This document shows positions 16,206 through 22,982 of a stretch of DNA of 25,763 nucleotides, piece after piece; the first letter of the stretch is position 1, and every line of letters begins with the position of its first letter. The DNA is taken from assembly GCA_964549105.1 (NCBI GenBank), contig CAZJTZ010000037.1, positions 1-25,763 of the forward strand. The letters are read 5' to 3'. The stretch comes from Hydrogenedens sp964549105 (GTDB lineage: Bacteria > Hydrogenedentota > Hydrogenedentia > Hydrogenedentales > Hydrogenedentaceae). Position numbers and translations under genes: made by a program. The notes under the pieces were generated by a model. That model was not told where the DNA came from. It did no database searches and worked only from the letters and a program-made list of their open reading frames with translations.

Positions 16206-17195
16206 ATGATTATGGTGAAAAGGCGCACGCGAAAATCCGTGCGCAAGCACGCGAAAGAATTTGAAGAGGATTTTGTCGTTCCGACTATTCCTGAAGGCCT
16301 TCAATCAATAAAATCTGAAAAGGCAAAAATGGAATATGATGTTTTGACAAGTCCTCAGGGAGACCTATTATTTCAGTTAAAAAAAGACCACTATCGTTTT
16401 TTTAAAATTATTTTATTTTCACTTATTCTTCATCTTTCCGCAGTGACTATTTTTAAGATAGTTGTATATGTTCCTCGCCCAGACTTCCAGTATTTAGACA
16501 TTCGTGTTGTCCAGGCTGATTTGCAGGAAAATGTTCCACCTGCGGGTGAATCGAGATTAAGATTATCAAAAGATGTAGAATCCGATGAAAACGAGAGTGA
16601 TTTCGATATAAATACGCTTAAACAATCAGGTGGTTTTGAACTTCCCCAAATTGAGTTTGAAGAGTTAGAAAAATTAAAACTGCGGCGAACTCTGGTTGAA
16701 GAGGATATAACCACAAAGCCATTGGTAGAAGAGTATAAAGATAGTTGGGCTCAATTTGGGGTAGGCATAAATAAAATAAGAGAATCATTAATCGCATTAA
16801 ATCCTTTCTCCCCGGGAACAGAATTGGAAGAGAAAGAACCTTCTCAATCCTCTACTTCTGTGTCCCCACTAATGAAGCAAAAATTAGGTAGTGGTATTGA
16901 GGTTGTGTATCGTTGGATTACGCCACCATATAATAGGACTCTCTTGTTTGTTCCAGGACTTCTGGAAATATCCAGAGAAGATTTATCTGCTGAAGAGAAA
17001 GACTATGATTTTATGTTGACGGTTCTGCCTGATGGAACTGTTTCGCGAGTTGTTGACTTAAACATAATTGAAGATGAAATCTCAAAATATATGAAAGAAG
17101 AGGTCGGTAAAATTCGCTTTGAACCGTTAATAAGTGGTGAATCAGGCGAACAACAGGTCACAATTCGTTATCATATATCTGGGACTTTGCCATGA
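16206..17195 (+). CDS. TonB-like energy transducer with long basic cytoplasmic tail
   Basis: About 329 residues from ATG 16206; ATG 16212 is equally possible, while an upstream in-frame ATG at 16161 would sit inside exbD and is less likely. Residues 1-64 are charged, starting with a strongly basic KRRTRKSVRKH segment; one membrane helix follows (about 65-89, FFKIILFSLILHLSAVTIF), then an acidic, low-complexity periplasmic stretch, and a C-terminal domain (about 260-329) with the TonB/TolA-like pattern LTVLPDGTV, ...IRFEPL...VTIRYHISG. The gene order exbB-exbD-tonB supports the role of transmitting proton motive force to the outer membrane. The N-terminal tail is far longer than in classical TonB. 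Its stop overlaps the next start (ATGA at 17192-17195). Confidence 0.7.
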   Translation: MIMVKRRTRKSVRKHAKEFEEDFVVPTIPEGLQSIKSEKAKMEYDVLTSPQGDLLFQLKKDHYRFFKIILFSLILHLSAVTIFKIVVYVPRPDFQYLDIRVVQADLQENVPPAGESRLRLSKDVESDENESDFDINTLKQSGGFELPQIEFEELEKLKLRRTLVEEDITTKPLVEEYKDSWAQFGVGINKIRESLIALNPFSPGTELEEKEPSQSSTSVSPLMKQKLGSGIEVVYRWITPPYNRTLLFVPGLLEISREDLSAEEKDYDFMLTVLPDGTVSRVVDLNIIEDEISKYMKEEVGKIRFEPLISGESGEQQVTIRYHISGTLP

Positions 17196-17542
17196 TTGAA
17201 ATTTCAATTACAGAAGCGTTTATTCTCTACTCTTTTATAATTGCAATTTCAGGGATTATTTTGTGGGGTATGTCGGAATTTAATACACGAAAAATCTACA
17301 CGGTATTCAAAAATCAAAATGTCTGGAAATGTAATTATTGTGCCTTTGTTTACCTCGACACGGAAGCAGAAGAAATTTCTCAATGTCCACGATGTTATAG
17401 TTATAATGTAATATCTTCCGAAAACAAGGCAGTTCAGCAAGACGAAAATAGTAATGGATTAGAAGAAATAGAGCCGCGTCGAAATCCTTCGCATAAAAAG
17501 CATCCACACGCACGCTATCGTGGGCCCCGTAGGAGAAGATGA
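17192..17542 (+). CDS. Small membrane protein with zinc-ribbon and basic tail
   Basis: A 116-residue protein not recognised as a named family. It has one N-terminal membrane helix (about 8-27), then a four-cysteine zinc ribbon or rubredoxin-like knuckle (C47, C50, C65, C68, as CNYC and CPRC), an acidic linker, and a C-terminal tail of Arg, Lys and His (from about residue 96 to the end, finishing RRRR). It is translationally coupled to the TonB-like gene by ATGA overlap, so a partner role in that envelope complex is plausible. Its stop lies directly against the stop of the convergent PP2C gene with no spacer. Confidence 0.75.
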   Translation: MIEISITEAFILYSFIIAISGIILWGMSEFNTRKIYTVFKNQNVWKCNYCAFVYLDTEAEEISQCPRCYSYNVISSENKAVQQDENSNGLEEIEPRRNPSHKKHPHARYRGPRRRR

Positions 17543-18472
17543 CTATTTTTTTAAGAAGAAATGGAAAATTTTCTGCAGGAATGAAAATCTACCTTCAGGT
17601 GATACAAACATTATCTTTTCGTGATTTGACATTTTGTAGTGTTCTAAGGGTCCTACAATACGGATAGCAATAGCCGTAATGTTATCTGGGGCGTCTTCTT
17701 CAATCGCAGTATCTACAAGTGAGGTCAGACCTTCGCTAAGTTTATCGTTCAACAATCCCTGCTGCAGTTGCTTTTCTGCTATTACATTGCTTAACCCATC
17801 AGAACAAATGAGAATGGTATCTCCCGTCTTTACTATGAAGGAATATAAGTCAATTTCAACGGTTTCTTTAATGCCTAAAGCACGGGTGATAAGGTTTTTC
17901 AAAGAGTGGTTTCGTGCTTCTTCTGCTGTTATTAATCCATCTCTTAACTGTTCTGCTACAATAGAGTGGTCTTCTGTTACTTGTTTTATGGGATAACCGG
18001 GTCTATTTAAATAAATGCGGCTGTCTCCTACCTGAGCCGCATATCCGGTATCTCCGTGAAGAACCAGAACCGATATAGTTGTTCCCATTCCAAAATAAGT
18101 AGGGTTGTTTTCACCTAAACTAAAGATTTCACCATTTATTTTCTGAATAGAATCTAATAGTATTTCTGGAATGTTCTCCTCTTTTGAATTGAAATAGTAG
18201 TCACTTAACAAATTTACTGCCATTTCGCTGGCATGCTCTCCCGCCGCGGCTCCTCCCATCCCATCTGCCACTGCTGTTAATATACCTAATGGGGCTGCAT
18301 TCTCATCACTTTCAGGTTTAGAAAAAAGGCAGTGGTCCTCATTATTTGTCCTATGTGTTCCAATATCAGAAATCATACAGATTTCGATATTATCATCGCT
18401 TAAATCAAAAATGTACCTTTTTTCGTTCTTCGGACCGATTTCTTTAATGATGTTTTGTTGGAAATCGCCCAC
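17543..18472 (-). CDS. PP2C-family serine/threonine protein phosphatase
   Basis: A 309-residue metal-dependent phosphatase. The metal-binding and core motifs are present in order: SDIGTHRTNNEDH (about 35-47), VADGMGGAAAGEHAS (about 67-81), MGTTISV (about 128), QVGDSRIYL (about 146-154), ICSDGLSN (about 222-229) and DNITAIAI (about 262-269). It removes phosphate from Ser/Thr residues in the cytoplasm, usually opposing a Hanks-type kinase, none of which is in the window. After the domain there is a short aromatic/basic tail (SFLQKIFHFFLKK) that could contact membrane. It starts with GTG (18470-18472), supported by AAGGAAA upstream. It is probably the last gene of a TauE-GT2-PP2C run. Confidence 0.92.
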   Translation of the reverse strand: MGDFQQNIIKEIGPKNEKRYIFDLSDDNIEICMISDIGTHRTNNEDHCLFSKPESDENAAPLGILTAVADGMGGAAAGEHASEMAVNLLSDYYFNSKEENIPEILLDSIQKINGEIFSLGENNPTYFGMGTTISVLVLHGDTGYAAQVGDSRIYLNRPGYPIKQVTEDHSIVAEQLRDGLITAEEARNHSLKNLITRALGIKETVEIDLYSFIVKTGDTILICSDGLSNVIAEKQLQQGLLNDKLSEGLTSLVDTAIEEDAPDNITAIAIRIVGPLEHYKMSNHEKIMFVSPEGRFSFLQKIFHFFLKK

Positions 18473-18514
18473 AGAAAATTTCCTTATTTCTTAGTTGAAA
18501 TTTCTATAATTGAT

Positions 18515-19519
18515 TTATATGATTTTATCATGATTTTGATTATCAGGAGTGTGAAATTCATTTCTGTTCTGGGAGCCGGAAATTCTGGTACATATATATA
18601 AAGGTCTTTGTTTTACCTCATCATAAATCCGTGCAATATACTCACCAAGAAGACTAATTCCTACTAAATTAATACCACCAAAGAAAGAAATAGAAATAAG
18701 TTGGGAAGCCCACGCTGTAACAGCAAGACCTGTTACCAATTTGTGGTATAAGGCAAAGAAAATTAAGATTAAACAAAGGAATAAACTGCAAATTCCTGCA
18801 AAACGGAAAAAAAACAGGGGGACATAAGAAAATGAGAAAAAGGCATTCATGGCTAAAGTCCAGAGTCCACGAAAACCTACTCGTGGTTTTAGGTCATAAC
18901 GGGCTCTTCGTTCAACCTCTATCCCTATTTGCTTAAAGCCAACCCAACCCCGTAAACCCGGGATATAACGATTGCGTTCAGGACATTTTTTAATTGCTTC
19001 AACCACTTTTCTATCCATTAGGGCAAAATTTCCTGCGTCTATTGGGAGAGATACCTGTGCGCTAATTGATAAGAGGCGATAAAATAGCCAGGTGCAAAAG
19101 CGAAAAAGAAAATTTTCTTTCCGTCGCACCCTTTTGGCAAAAACCACATCATATCCATTTTTCCATAAATCAATAAATTTTGAAAAACATTTAGGATTAT
19201 CCTGGCCGTCGGAATCCATTATGATTATGCAGTCTCCATTTGCATAATGCAAGCCAGCCGTTACAGCAGAAGGTTGCCCAAAATTTCGAGCAAGATGAAT
19301 AGCATAAACAAGCCCCGAATATTTTATTGCTAAATCATCCAGATATTTTTCTGTATTATCAGTGCTTCCATCATTAATAAGGATAATTTCAGCATTTTTC
19401 GTTTGCCCCAACTCATTTAATTCGTTAATGATTTCAGAAACAAACTGCTCAACATACGCCCCTTCATTATACACAGGAGCCACAATAGAAAGAATAAAAT
19501 TTATGGGTTTTGTTTCCAT
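18515..19519 (-). CDS. Family 2 glycosyltransferase, GtrB/DPM1-like, membrane-anchored
   Basis: A 334-residue GT-A enzyme: APVYNEG (about 14-20), LINDGSTDNT (about 46-55) and the metal/nucleotide motif MDSDGQDNPK (about 99-108) come first, then GNFALMDRKV, as in polyprenyl-phosphate sugar synthases (dolichyl-phosphate mannose synthase, GtrB, ArnC). Two membrane helices close the protein (about 235-258 and 272-295), followed by EYIARIYDEVKQRP. The likely reaction is sugar transfer from a nucleotide donor to polyprenyl phosphate for cell-surface glycans; donor unknown. It starts 10 bases after the TauE gene ends, with no clear Shine-Dalgarno, consistent with coupling. 42 bases separate it from the PP2C gene. 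Confidence 0.88.
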   Translation of the reverse strand: METKPINFILSIVAPVYNEGAYVEQFVSEIINELNELGQTKNAEIILINDGSTDNTEKYLDDLAIKYSGLVYAIHLARNFGQPSAVTAGLHYANGDCIIIMDSDGQDNPKCFSKFIDLWKNGYDVVFAKRVRRKENFLFRFCTWLFYRLLSISAQVSLPIDAGNFALMDRKVVEAIKKCPERNRYIPGLRGWVGFKQIGIEVERRARYDLKPRVGFRGLWTLAMNAFFSFSYVPLFFFRFAGICSLFLCLILIFFALYHKLVTGLAVTAWASQLISISFFGGINLVGISLLGEYIARIYDEVKQRPLYICTRISGSQNRNEFHTPDNQNHDKII

Positions 19520-19529
19520 TTTTTAATGT

Positions 19530-20384
19530 TTATGTAATTGAATTGGGTGCACGCATAAATATTTTTATACAAAATTCAATCGGATTGATTCCTATCAATA
19601 ATTGTATTCCTATAATAATTGTCAATATCATGATAACAAAATTAAAGGTGCGTTCTGAAATCTTATTTGATAACCATACCCCCAGAAAAGAGCCTATTGG
19701 GATAAAGGGTATGAGGAATGTATCAAATTTAAGCACTGACCAATCAACTAATCCTATTCCTATATAAAAGGGTAATTTAGTGATATTGATTAGTGTGAAT
19801 GTCCATGCCACAGTTCCTACAAATAATGATTTGCCAAGATTTTTGGAAAACATATATAAACTCACAATAGGGCCTGAGGCATGAGCCAGTGTGGATGTAA
19901 TGCCTGCAAGTATTCCTGCGATAATCGCTGTCCATATACCAAAATTTTTGTTCTCTACCCATTTCATAGAAAATTCTTTTCCCCAAATATAAAAGGCGAA
20001 AATGATAGCAATAACTCCTACAAATATTTTTAGTGGCTTTTCATATTGTTTGATTCCTGCCTCACCCATATACCACCACATTGCAGAACCAATAATAATT
20101 CCCACAATCGCAGGGAGATAGATTTCTATGATTGGCTTCCATAGTTTATTTTTTCTGTGGACATATATAGCATTTAAATCGCAAAGGATTAATATCGGGA
20201 GAAGCGTAGCCGCTACTTTATTCGGAGGCATGACCAACATCATAAGAGGCACGGAAATAATTCCAGCACCTCCTGCAAAACCTGACTTGCTTATGCCCTG
20301 AATAATGACACCTAGCGCAACGAAAATCCAGAAAATTACGGCGGGTATATTGGGTAAAGCATAAGGAGCCCAGATGTTTTCCAT
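19530..20384 (-). CDS. TauE/SafE-family membrane permease
   Basis: A 284-residue polytopic protein with about eight hydrophobic helices in two similar halves, each beginning with the glycine-rich pattern of the family (GISKSGFAGGAGIISVPLMM in the first half; GILAGITSTLAHASGPI in the second). TauE/SafE proteins export or import sulfite, sulfonates or small organic acids; the substrate cannot be told. ATG at 20384 is preceded by AGGA (ttaggatttgattga). It is first of the minus-strand run with the GT2 and PP2C genes and divergent from the acyl-CoA ligase across a 401-base gap. Confidence 0.88.
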   Translation of the reverse strand: MENIWAPYALPNIPAVIFWIFVALGVIIQGISKSGFAGGAGIISVPLMMLVMPPNKVAATLLPILILCDLNAIYVHRKNKLWKPIIEIYLPAIVGIIIGSAMWWYMGEAGIKQYEKPLKIFVGVIAIIFAFYIWGKEFSMKWVENKNFGIWTAIIAGILAGITSTLAHASGPIVSLYMFSKNLGKSLFVGTVAWTFTLINITKLPFYIGIGLVDWSVLKFDTFLIPFIPIGSFLGVWLSNKISERTFNFVIMILTIIIGIQLLIGINPIEFCIKIFMRAPNSIT

Positions 20385-20493
20385 TCAATCAAATCCTAAA
20401 ATCGTCAATTAAAATAGAAAAATAAACATGATTATATAATATTTGTTCATCCTTTTATCACTACTGTCCGCTAAAAATATTAAAGGTTCATTG

Positions 20494-20661
20494 TTGGTGT
20501 TACTACAAAAGTTCTAAAGCATCAAAGAGAAAGAAGACTTCCATAAAAAATCAATAGATATATGTATGGATATGTGATTATTTTGCAGTTTTTTTGTTTC
20601 TTTTAAAAATAGATTGTATTTAATAAAGATACCTTGAATAGACTTTTTGTAGTAACGCCAA
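20494..20661. repeat. 168-bp segment bounded by 19-20 bp inverted repeats (MITE-like)
   Basis: The left arm ttggtgttactacaaaagt (20494-20512) is repeated inverted as the right arm at 20642-20661. The arms differ by one substitution and one extra A/T. The core GTAGTAAC recurs once more directly after the right arm (20664-20671), giving three copies: one inverted, two direct 15 bases apart. The interior has no gene. It lies in the 401-base gap (20385-20785) between the divergent TauE and acyl-CoA ligase genes; nothing else was recognised there. No target-site duplication was evident. It may be a miniature transposable element or a paired operator. Confidence 0.55.
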
Positions 20662-20785
20662 TAGTAGTAACATTTATAAATGATTGGGCAAAATTTGAGT
20701 TAAAATTAAGAATGTATAAATTTGCTTATTATATTTGTTTTCAGTATTATGTTTTTACATAATTCTTTACTGAAGGAGATATTCC

Positions 20786-22318
20786 ATGCTTAATTTAGGT
20801 TATATACTTGAAGAGACTGCAAAAACTTATCCAGATATTACTGCTGTTATTTTAGATGAGATAAAAATAAGTTATGAACAATTGAATAAATATTCAAATC
20901 GTGTAGCAAATATATTACGCCAAAAAGGATTAAAAAAAGGGGATAAGGTTGCTTTGATGATTCCTAATCTTCCCTATTTTCCCATAGTGTATTATGGAAT
21001 ATTAAAAGCAGGCGGAGTCATAGTGCCTGTAAATGTTTTGTATAAAAAAATGGAAATTGAACACTATATTCGTGATTCCGAATCGTTTGCTTTTTTTGTG
21101 TATCATGAGTGTTCTAATGAGGCTATAAAAGCATTTCATTCCGTAGATTCTTGTAAACATCTAATTATTATTCCACCTATGGACAATATGGACGATTTAG
21201 AAACTGGAGAGAATTTTAACAAATTAATGATGGAGTCCAATGATGAATTTGATATAGAACAGACAATGCCAGATGATACTGCTGTCATTTTATATACATC
21301 CGGAACCACAGGTTCACCCAAAGGTGCTGAATTGACCCACTTCAATATGTTTTTTAATTCCTATTATGTATCACATGAAATTGTTAGGCTTACACCCGGT
21401 TCAACCTGCCTTGTAGCCCTGCCCCTATTCCACTCATTTGGCCAGACCTGTGTTATGAATGCAAGTATTATATGTGGTGGGACGATGACCATGCTCCCTC
21501 GTTTTGAAACGCAAAAAGCAATGGAAGTCATAGTCAGAGACCATGTCAATGTTTTGGTAATGGTGCCGACAATGTATGCCTTTATATTAAATACTTCAAA
21601 CTGGCAGGATTATGATTTTTCACATGTCCAATTGGCTATTTCAGGCGGAGCCGCTTTACCCGGAGATATTCACCAAAGATTTCAAGAAAGATATGGCATT
21701 ACTATTCTTGAAGGTTATGGACTATCTGAGACAAGTCCTGTTACATCATTTACCGCATTAGGAGAAGAGGTCCGCGTAGGTTCCATTGGAAAACCGATAT
21801 GGGGGGTGGACATGCAGATTATGAAAGATGATGGAACTTTTGCCGGACCTGATGAAATTGGTGAGATTGTTATTCGTGGATATAATGTAATGAAAGGGTA
21901 TTATAAGAAACAGGATGCCACGAGAGAAGTGATGTCAAATAACTGGCTTCATACCGGGGACATGGGACGGGTAGATAAAGACGGATATTTTTATATTGTT
22001 GATAGAAAAAAGGAACTGATTATTCGTGGTGGTATGAATATATATCCAAGAGAAATCGAGGAAGTTTTATATACACATTCTAAAGTATTTGAAGCGGCTG
22101 TGGTTGGGATTCCTGACAAGATACGAGGAGAGGAGATTCGAGTTTATGTGTCTCCTAAAGAAGGAGAACAAATCCACCCTGAAGAGATTATGCAGTTTTT
22201 GCAAGAAAGAATAGCAAAATTTAAATGGCCTAAAGATGTAGTTGTGCTTTCCCAATTGCCTAAAGGTTCTACTGGAAAAATTTTAAAACGCCAATTACGA
22301 AGCATGCCGATTGTGTAG
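20786..22318 (+). CDS. AMP-forming acyl-CoA ligase (long-chain fatty acid type)
   Basis: A 510-residue member of the ANL superfamily, which activates a carboxylic acid with ATP and transfers it to CoA. Motifs in order: phosphate loop YTSGTTGSPKG (about 169-179), YGLSETSP (about 311-318), HTGDMG and DGYFYIVDRKKELIIRGG (about 390-413, the hinge), NIYPREIEEVL, and the C-terminal catalytic lysine in PKGSTGKILKR (about 491-501). Length is on the short side but complete. FadD-like long-chain acids are the best guess, with medium-chain or aromatic acids possible. It has a strong ribosome binding site (gaaggag, 20773-20779) and appears monocistronic. Confidence 0.9.
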   Translation: MLNLGYILEETAKTYPDITAVILDEIKISYEQLNKYSNRVANILRQKGLKKGDKVALMIPNLPYFPIVYYGILKAGGVIVPVNVLYKKMEIEHYIRDSESFAFFVYHECSNEAIKAFHSVDSCKHLIIIPPMDNMDDLETGENFNKLMMESNDEFDIEQTMPDDTAVILYTSGTTGSPKGAELTHFNMFFNSYYVSHEIVRLTPGSTCLVALPLFHSFGQTCVMNASIICGGTMTMLPRFETQKAMEVIVRDHVNVLVMVPTMYAFILNTSNWQDYDFSHVQLAISGGAALPGDIHQRFQERYGITILEGYGLSETSPVTSFTALGEEVRVGSIGKPIWGVDMQIMKDDGTFAGPDEIGEIVIRGYNVMKGYYKKQDATREVMSNNWLHTGDMGRVDKDGYFYIVDRKKELIIRGGMNIYPREIEEVLYTHSKVFEAAVVGIPDKIRGEEIRVYVSPKEGEQIHPEEIMQFLQERIAKFKWPKDVVVLSQLPKGSTGKILKRQLRSMPIV

Positions 22319-22465
22319 AAAAATAATTATCATTGGGGATTATCTGTTTTTAATATATTTTAAAGAGATAGATAATTATTTTTTATCTTATTTATAAGTT
22401 TATCTTATAGAATTTTTTTAATCTATTAATAATGAGATATTAGTATATACACATAGGGAGTATAT

Positions 22466-22519
22466 ATGTTTAAGTTATTGTATCGTTTATGTTTAAGAGA
22501 AAAAAATATTTTAAGTTAA
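22466..22519 (+). CDS. Possible 17-residue microprotein
   Basis: ATG at 22466 is preceded by a near-perfect AGGGAG (22455-22460) at five bases, in a region where little else looks like a ribosome binding site. The frame encodes MFKLLYRLCLREKNILS and then stops. The first half is hydrophobic and basic. No family can be assigned, and in such AT-rich DNA a short frame may be chance; the good site is the only positive sign. Confidence 0.2.
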   Translation: MFKLLYRLCLREKNILS

Positions 22520-22598
22520 ATTAATACAAAAAATGAACAAACCTAAAATAATAATTATTAATTAAAATAAAAATATATATTGAAAAATAAAAATTATG

Positions 22599-22628
22599 TT
22601 GACAACCGGTGTCTATATGTAGTATAAA
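22599..22628 (+). promoter_or_regulatory. Sigma70-type promoter of the KKA microprotein gene
   Basis: TTGACA (22599-22604) and TATAAA (22623-22628) are separated by 18 bases. The -35 box is perfect and the -10 box has five of six consensus bases. Transcription is expected to start near 22635, giving a leader of roughly 78 bases before the ATG at 22713. Confidence 0.75.
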
Positions 22629-22635
22629 TAGTATC

Positions 22636-22666
22636 GGTATACCACAATATAAATGTTAGGTATACC
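22636..22666. promoter_or_regulatory. Twin palindromic operator-like sites GGTATACC
   Basis: The perfect 8-base palindrome GGTATACC occurs at 22636-22643 and again at 22659-22666, 23 bases apart, which is about two helical turns. The first copy lies right at the predicted transcription start of the KKA gene. The placement is typical of a repressor operator, or the copies could pair in the mRNA leader. The regulator is unknown. Confidence 0.55.
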
Positions 22667-22712
22667 CTGTGAGATTTACAAGATAGGTAAACTAATAAAA
22701 AGGAGAACTAAA

Positions 22713-22805
22713 ATGGCCGCAACTAAGAAAGCCGCTGCAAAGAAGGCTCCTGTAAAGAAAGCCGTAGTAAAGAAGGCTCCTGCAAAGAAAGCAGGCTGCA
22801 AGTAG
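22713..22805 (+). CDS. 30-residue KKAxx-repeat histone-H1-like microprotein
   Basis: The frame ATG...TAG encodes 30 residues: after MAAT come five pentads, KKAAA, KKAPV, KKAVV, KKAPA and KKAGC, and a final lysine. Eleven of 30 residues are lysine, with no acidic residue, so the protein is extremely basic. The composition matches the Lys/Ala/Pro tails of eukaryotic H1 and of bacterial H1-like proteins, which bind DNA or RNA through charge, so nucleic-acid binding is the likely role (inference). A cysteine near the end (C29) is unusual for such tails and could give disulfide dimers or metal contact. A strong site, AGGAG (22701-22705), lies seven bases before the ATG. It has its own promoter, twin palindromes and double hairpin, so it is an independent unit. 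It is too short for most gene callers. Confidence 0.8.
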   Translation: MAATKKAAAKKAPVKKAVVKKAPAKKAGCK

Positions 22806-22810
22806 TAATT

Positions 22811-22831
22811 AAAGAAAAAAGCCTTTTCTTT
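22811..22831 (+). terminator. First hairpin after the KKA gene
   Basis: aaagaaaa (22811-22818) pairs with ttttcttt (22824-22831) around a 5-base loop, starting five bases after the stop codon. All pairs but one are A-T, so it is weak as a terminator alone; it may stabilise the 3' end or act together with the next hairpin. Confidence 0.45.
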
Positions 22832-22834
22832 CTA

Positions 22835-22869
22835 GCACAGACCATAATTAATGTGGTCTGTGCCTTTTT
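22835..22869 (+). terminator. Strong rho-independent terminator of the KKA gene
   Basis: A perfect 10-bp stem, gcacagacca (22835-22844) with tggtctgtgc (22854-22863), has a 9-base loop and is followed by cttttta. It directly follows the first hairpin and would end a transcript of about 230 bases. Confidence 0.88.
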
Positions 22870-22982
22870 ATCTATAATGAATATTCTTCAATAAACTTAT
22901 CTGTTACAATTTGTATAAATTAAAAGTTTTATTGTAACATTGTTTTGTTAGAGGCAATAAAATTTATTATAAGGAAGTGGCA

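Larger units (their letters stand above)
22319..22712. other. Very AT-rich gap with regulatory elements
   Basis: This 394-base gap between the acyl-CoA ligase and the 30-residue KKA gene is markedly richer in A and T than its surroundings. It holds a 10-bp inverted repeat, aataattatc (22322-22331) with gataattatt (22371-22380), followed by a T run but with a 39-base loop, so only a weak terminator at best. It also holds a direct repeat tttatcttat (22382-22391, 22399-22408), a possible 17-codon frame (22466-22519) and the promoter described separately. Confidence 0.6.

Noticed and set aside
22322..22385. Inverted repeat aataattatc/gataattatt plus T run as the terminator of the acyl-CoA ligase gene
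   Set aside because: The 39-base loop and nearly pure A-T stem make it too weak to call; only noted in the gap description.
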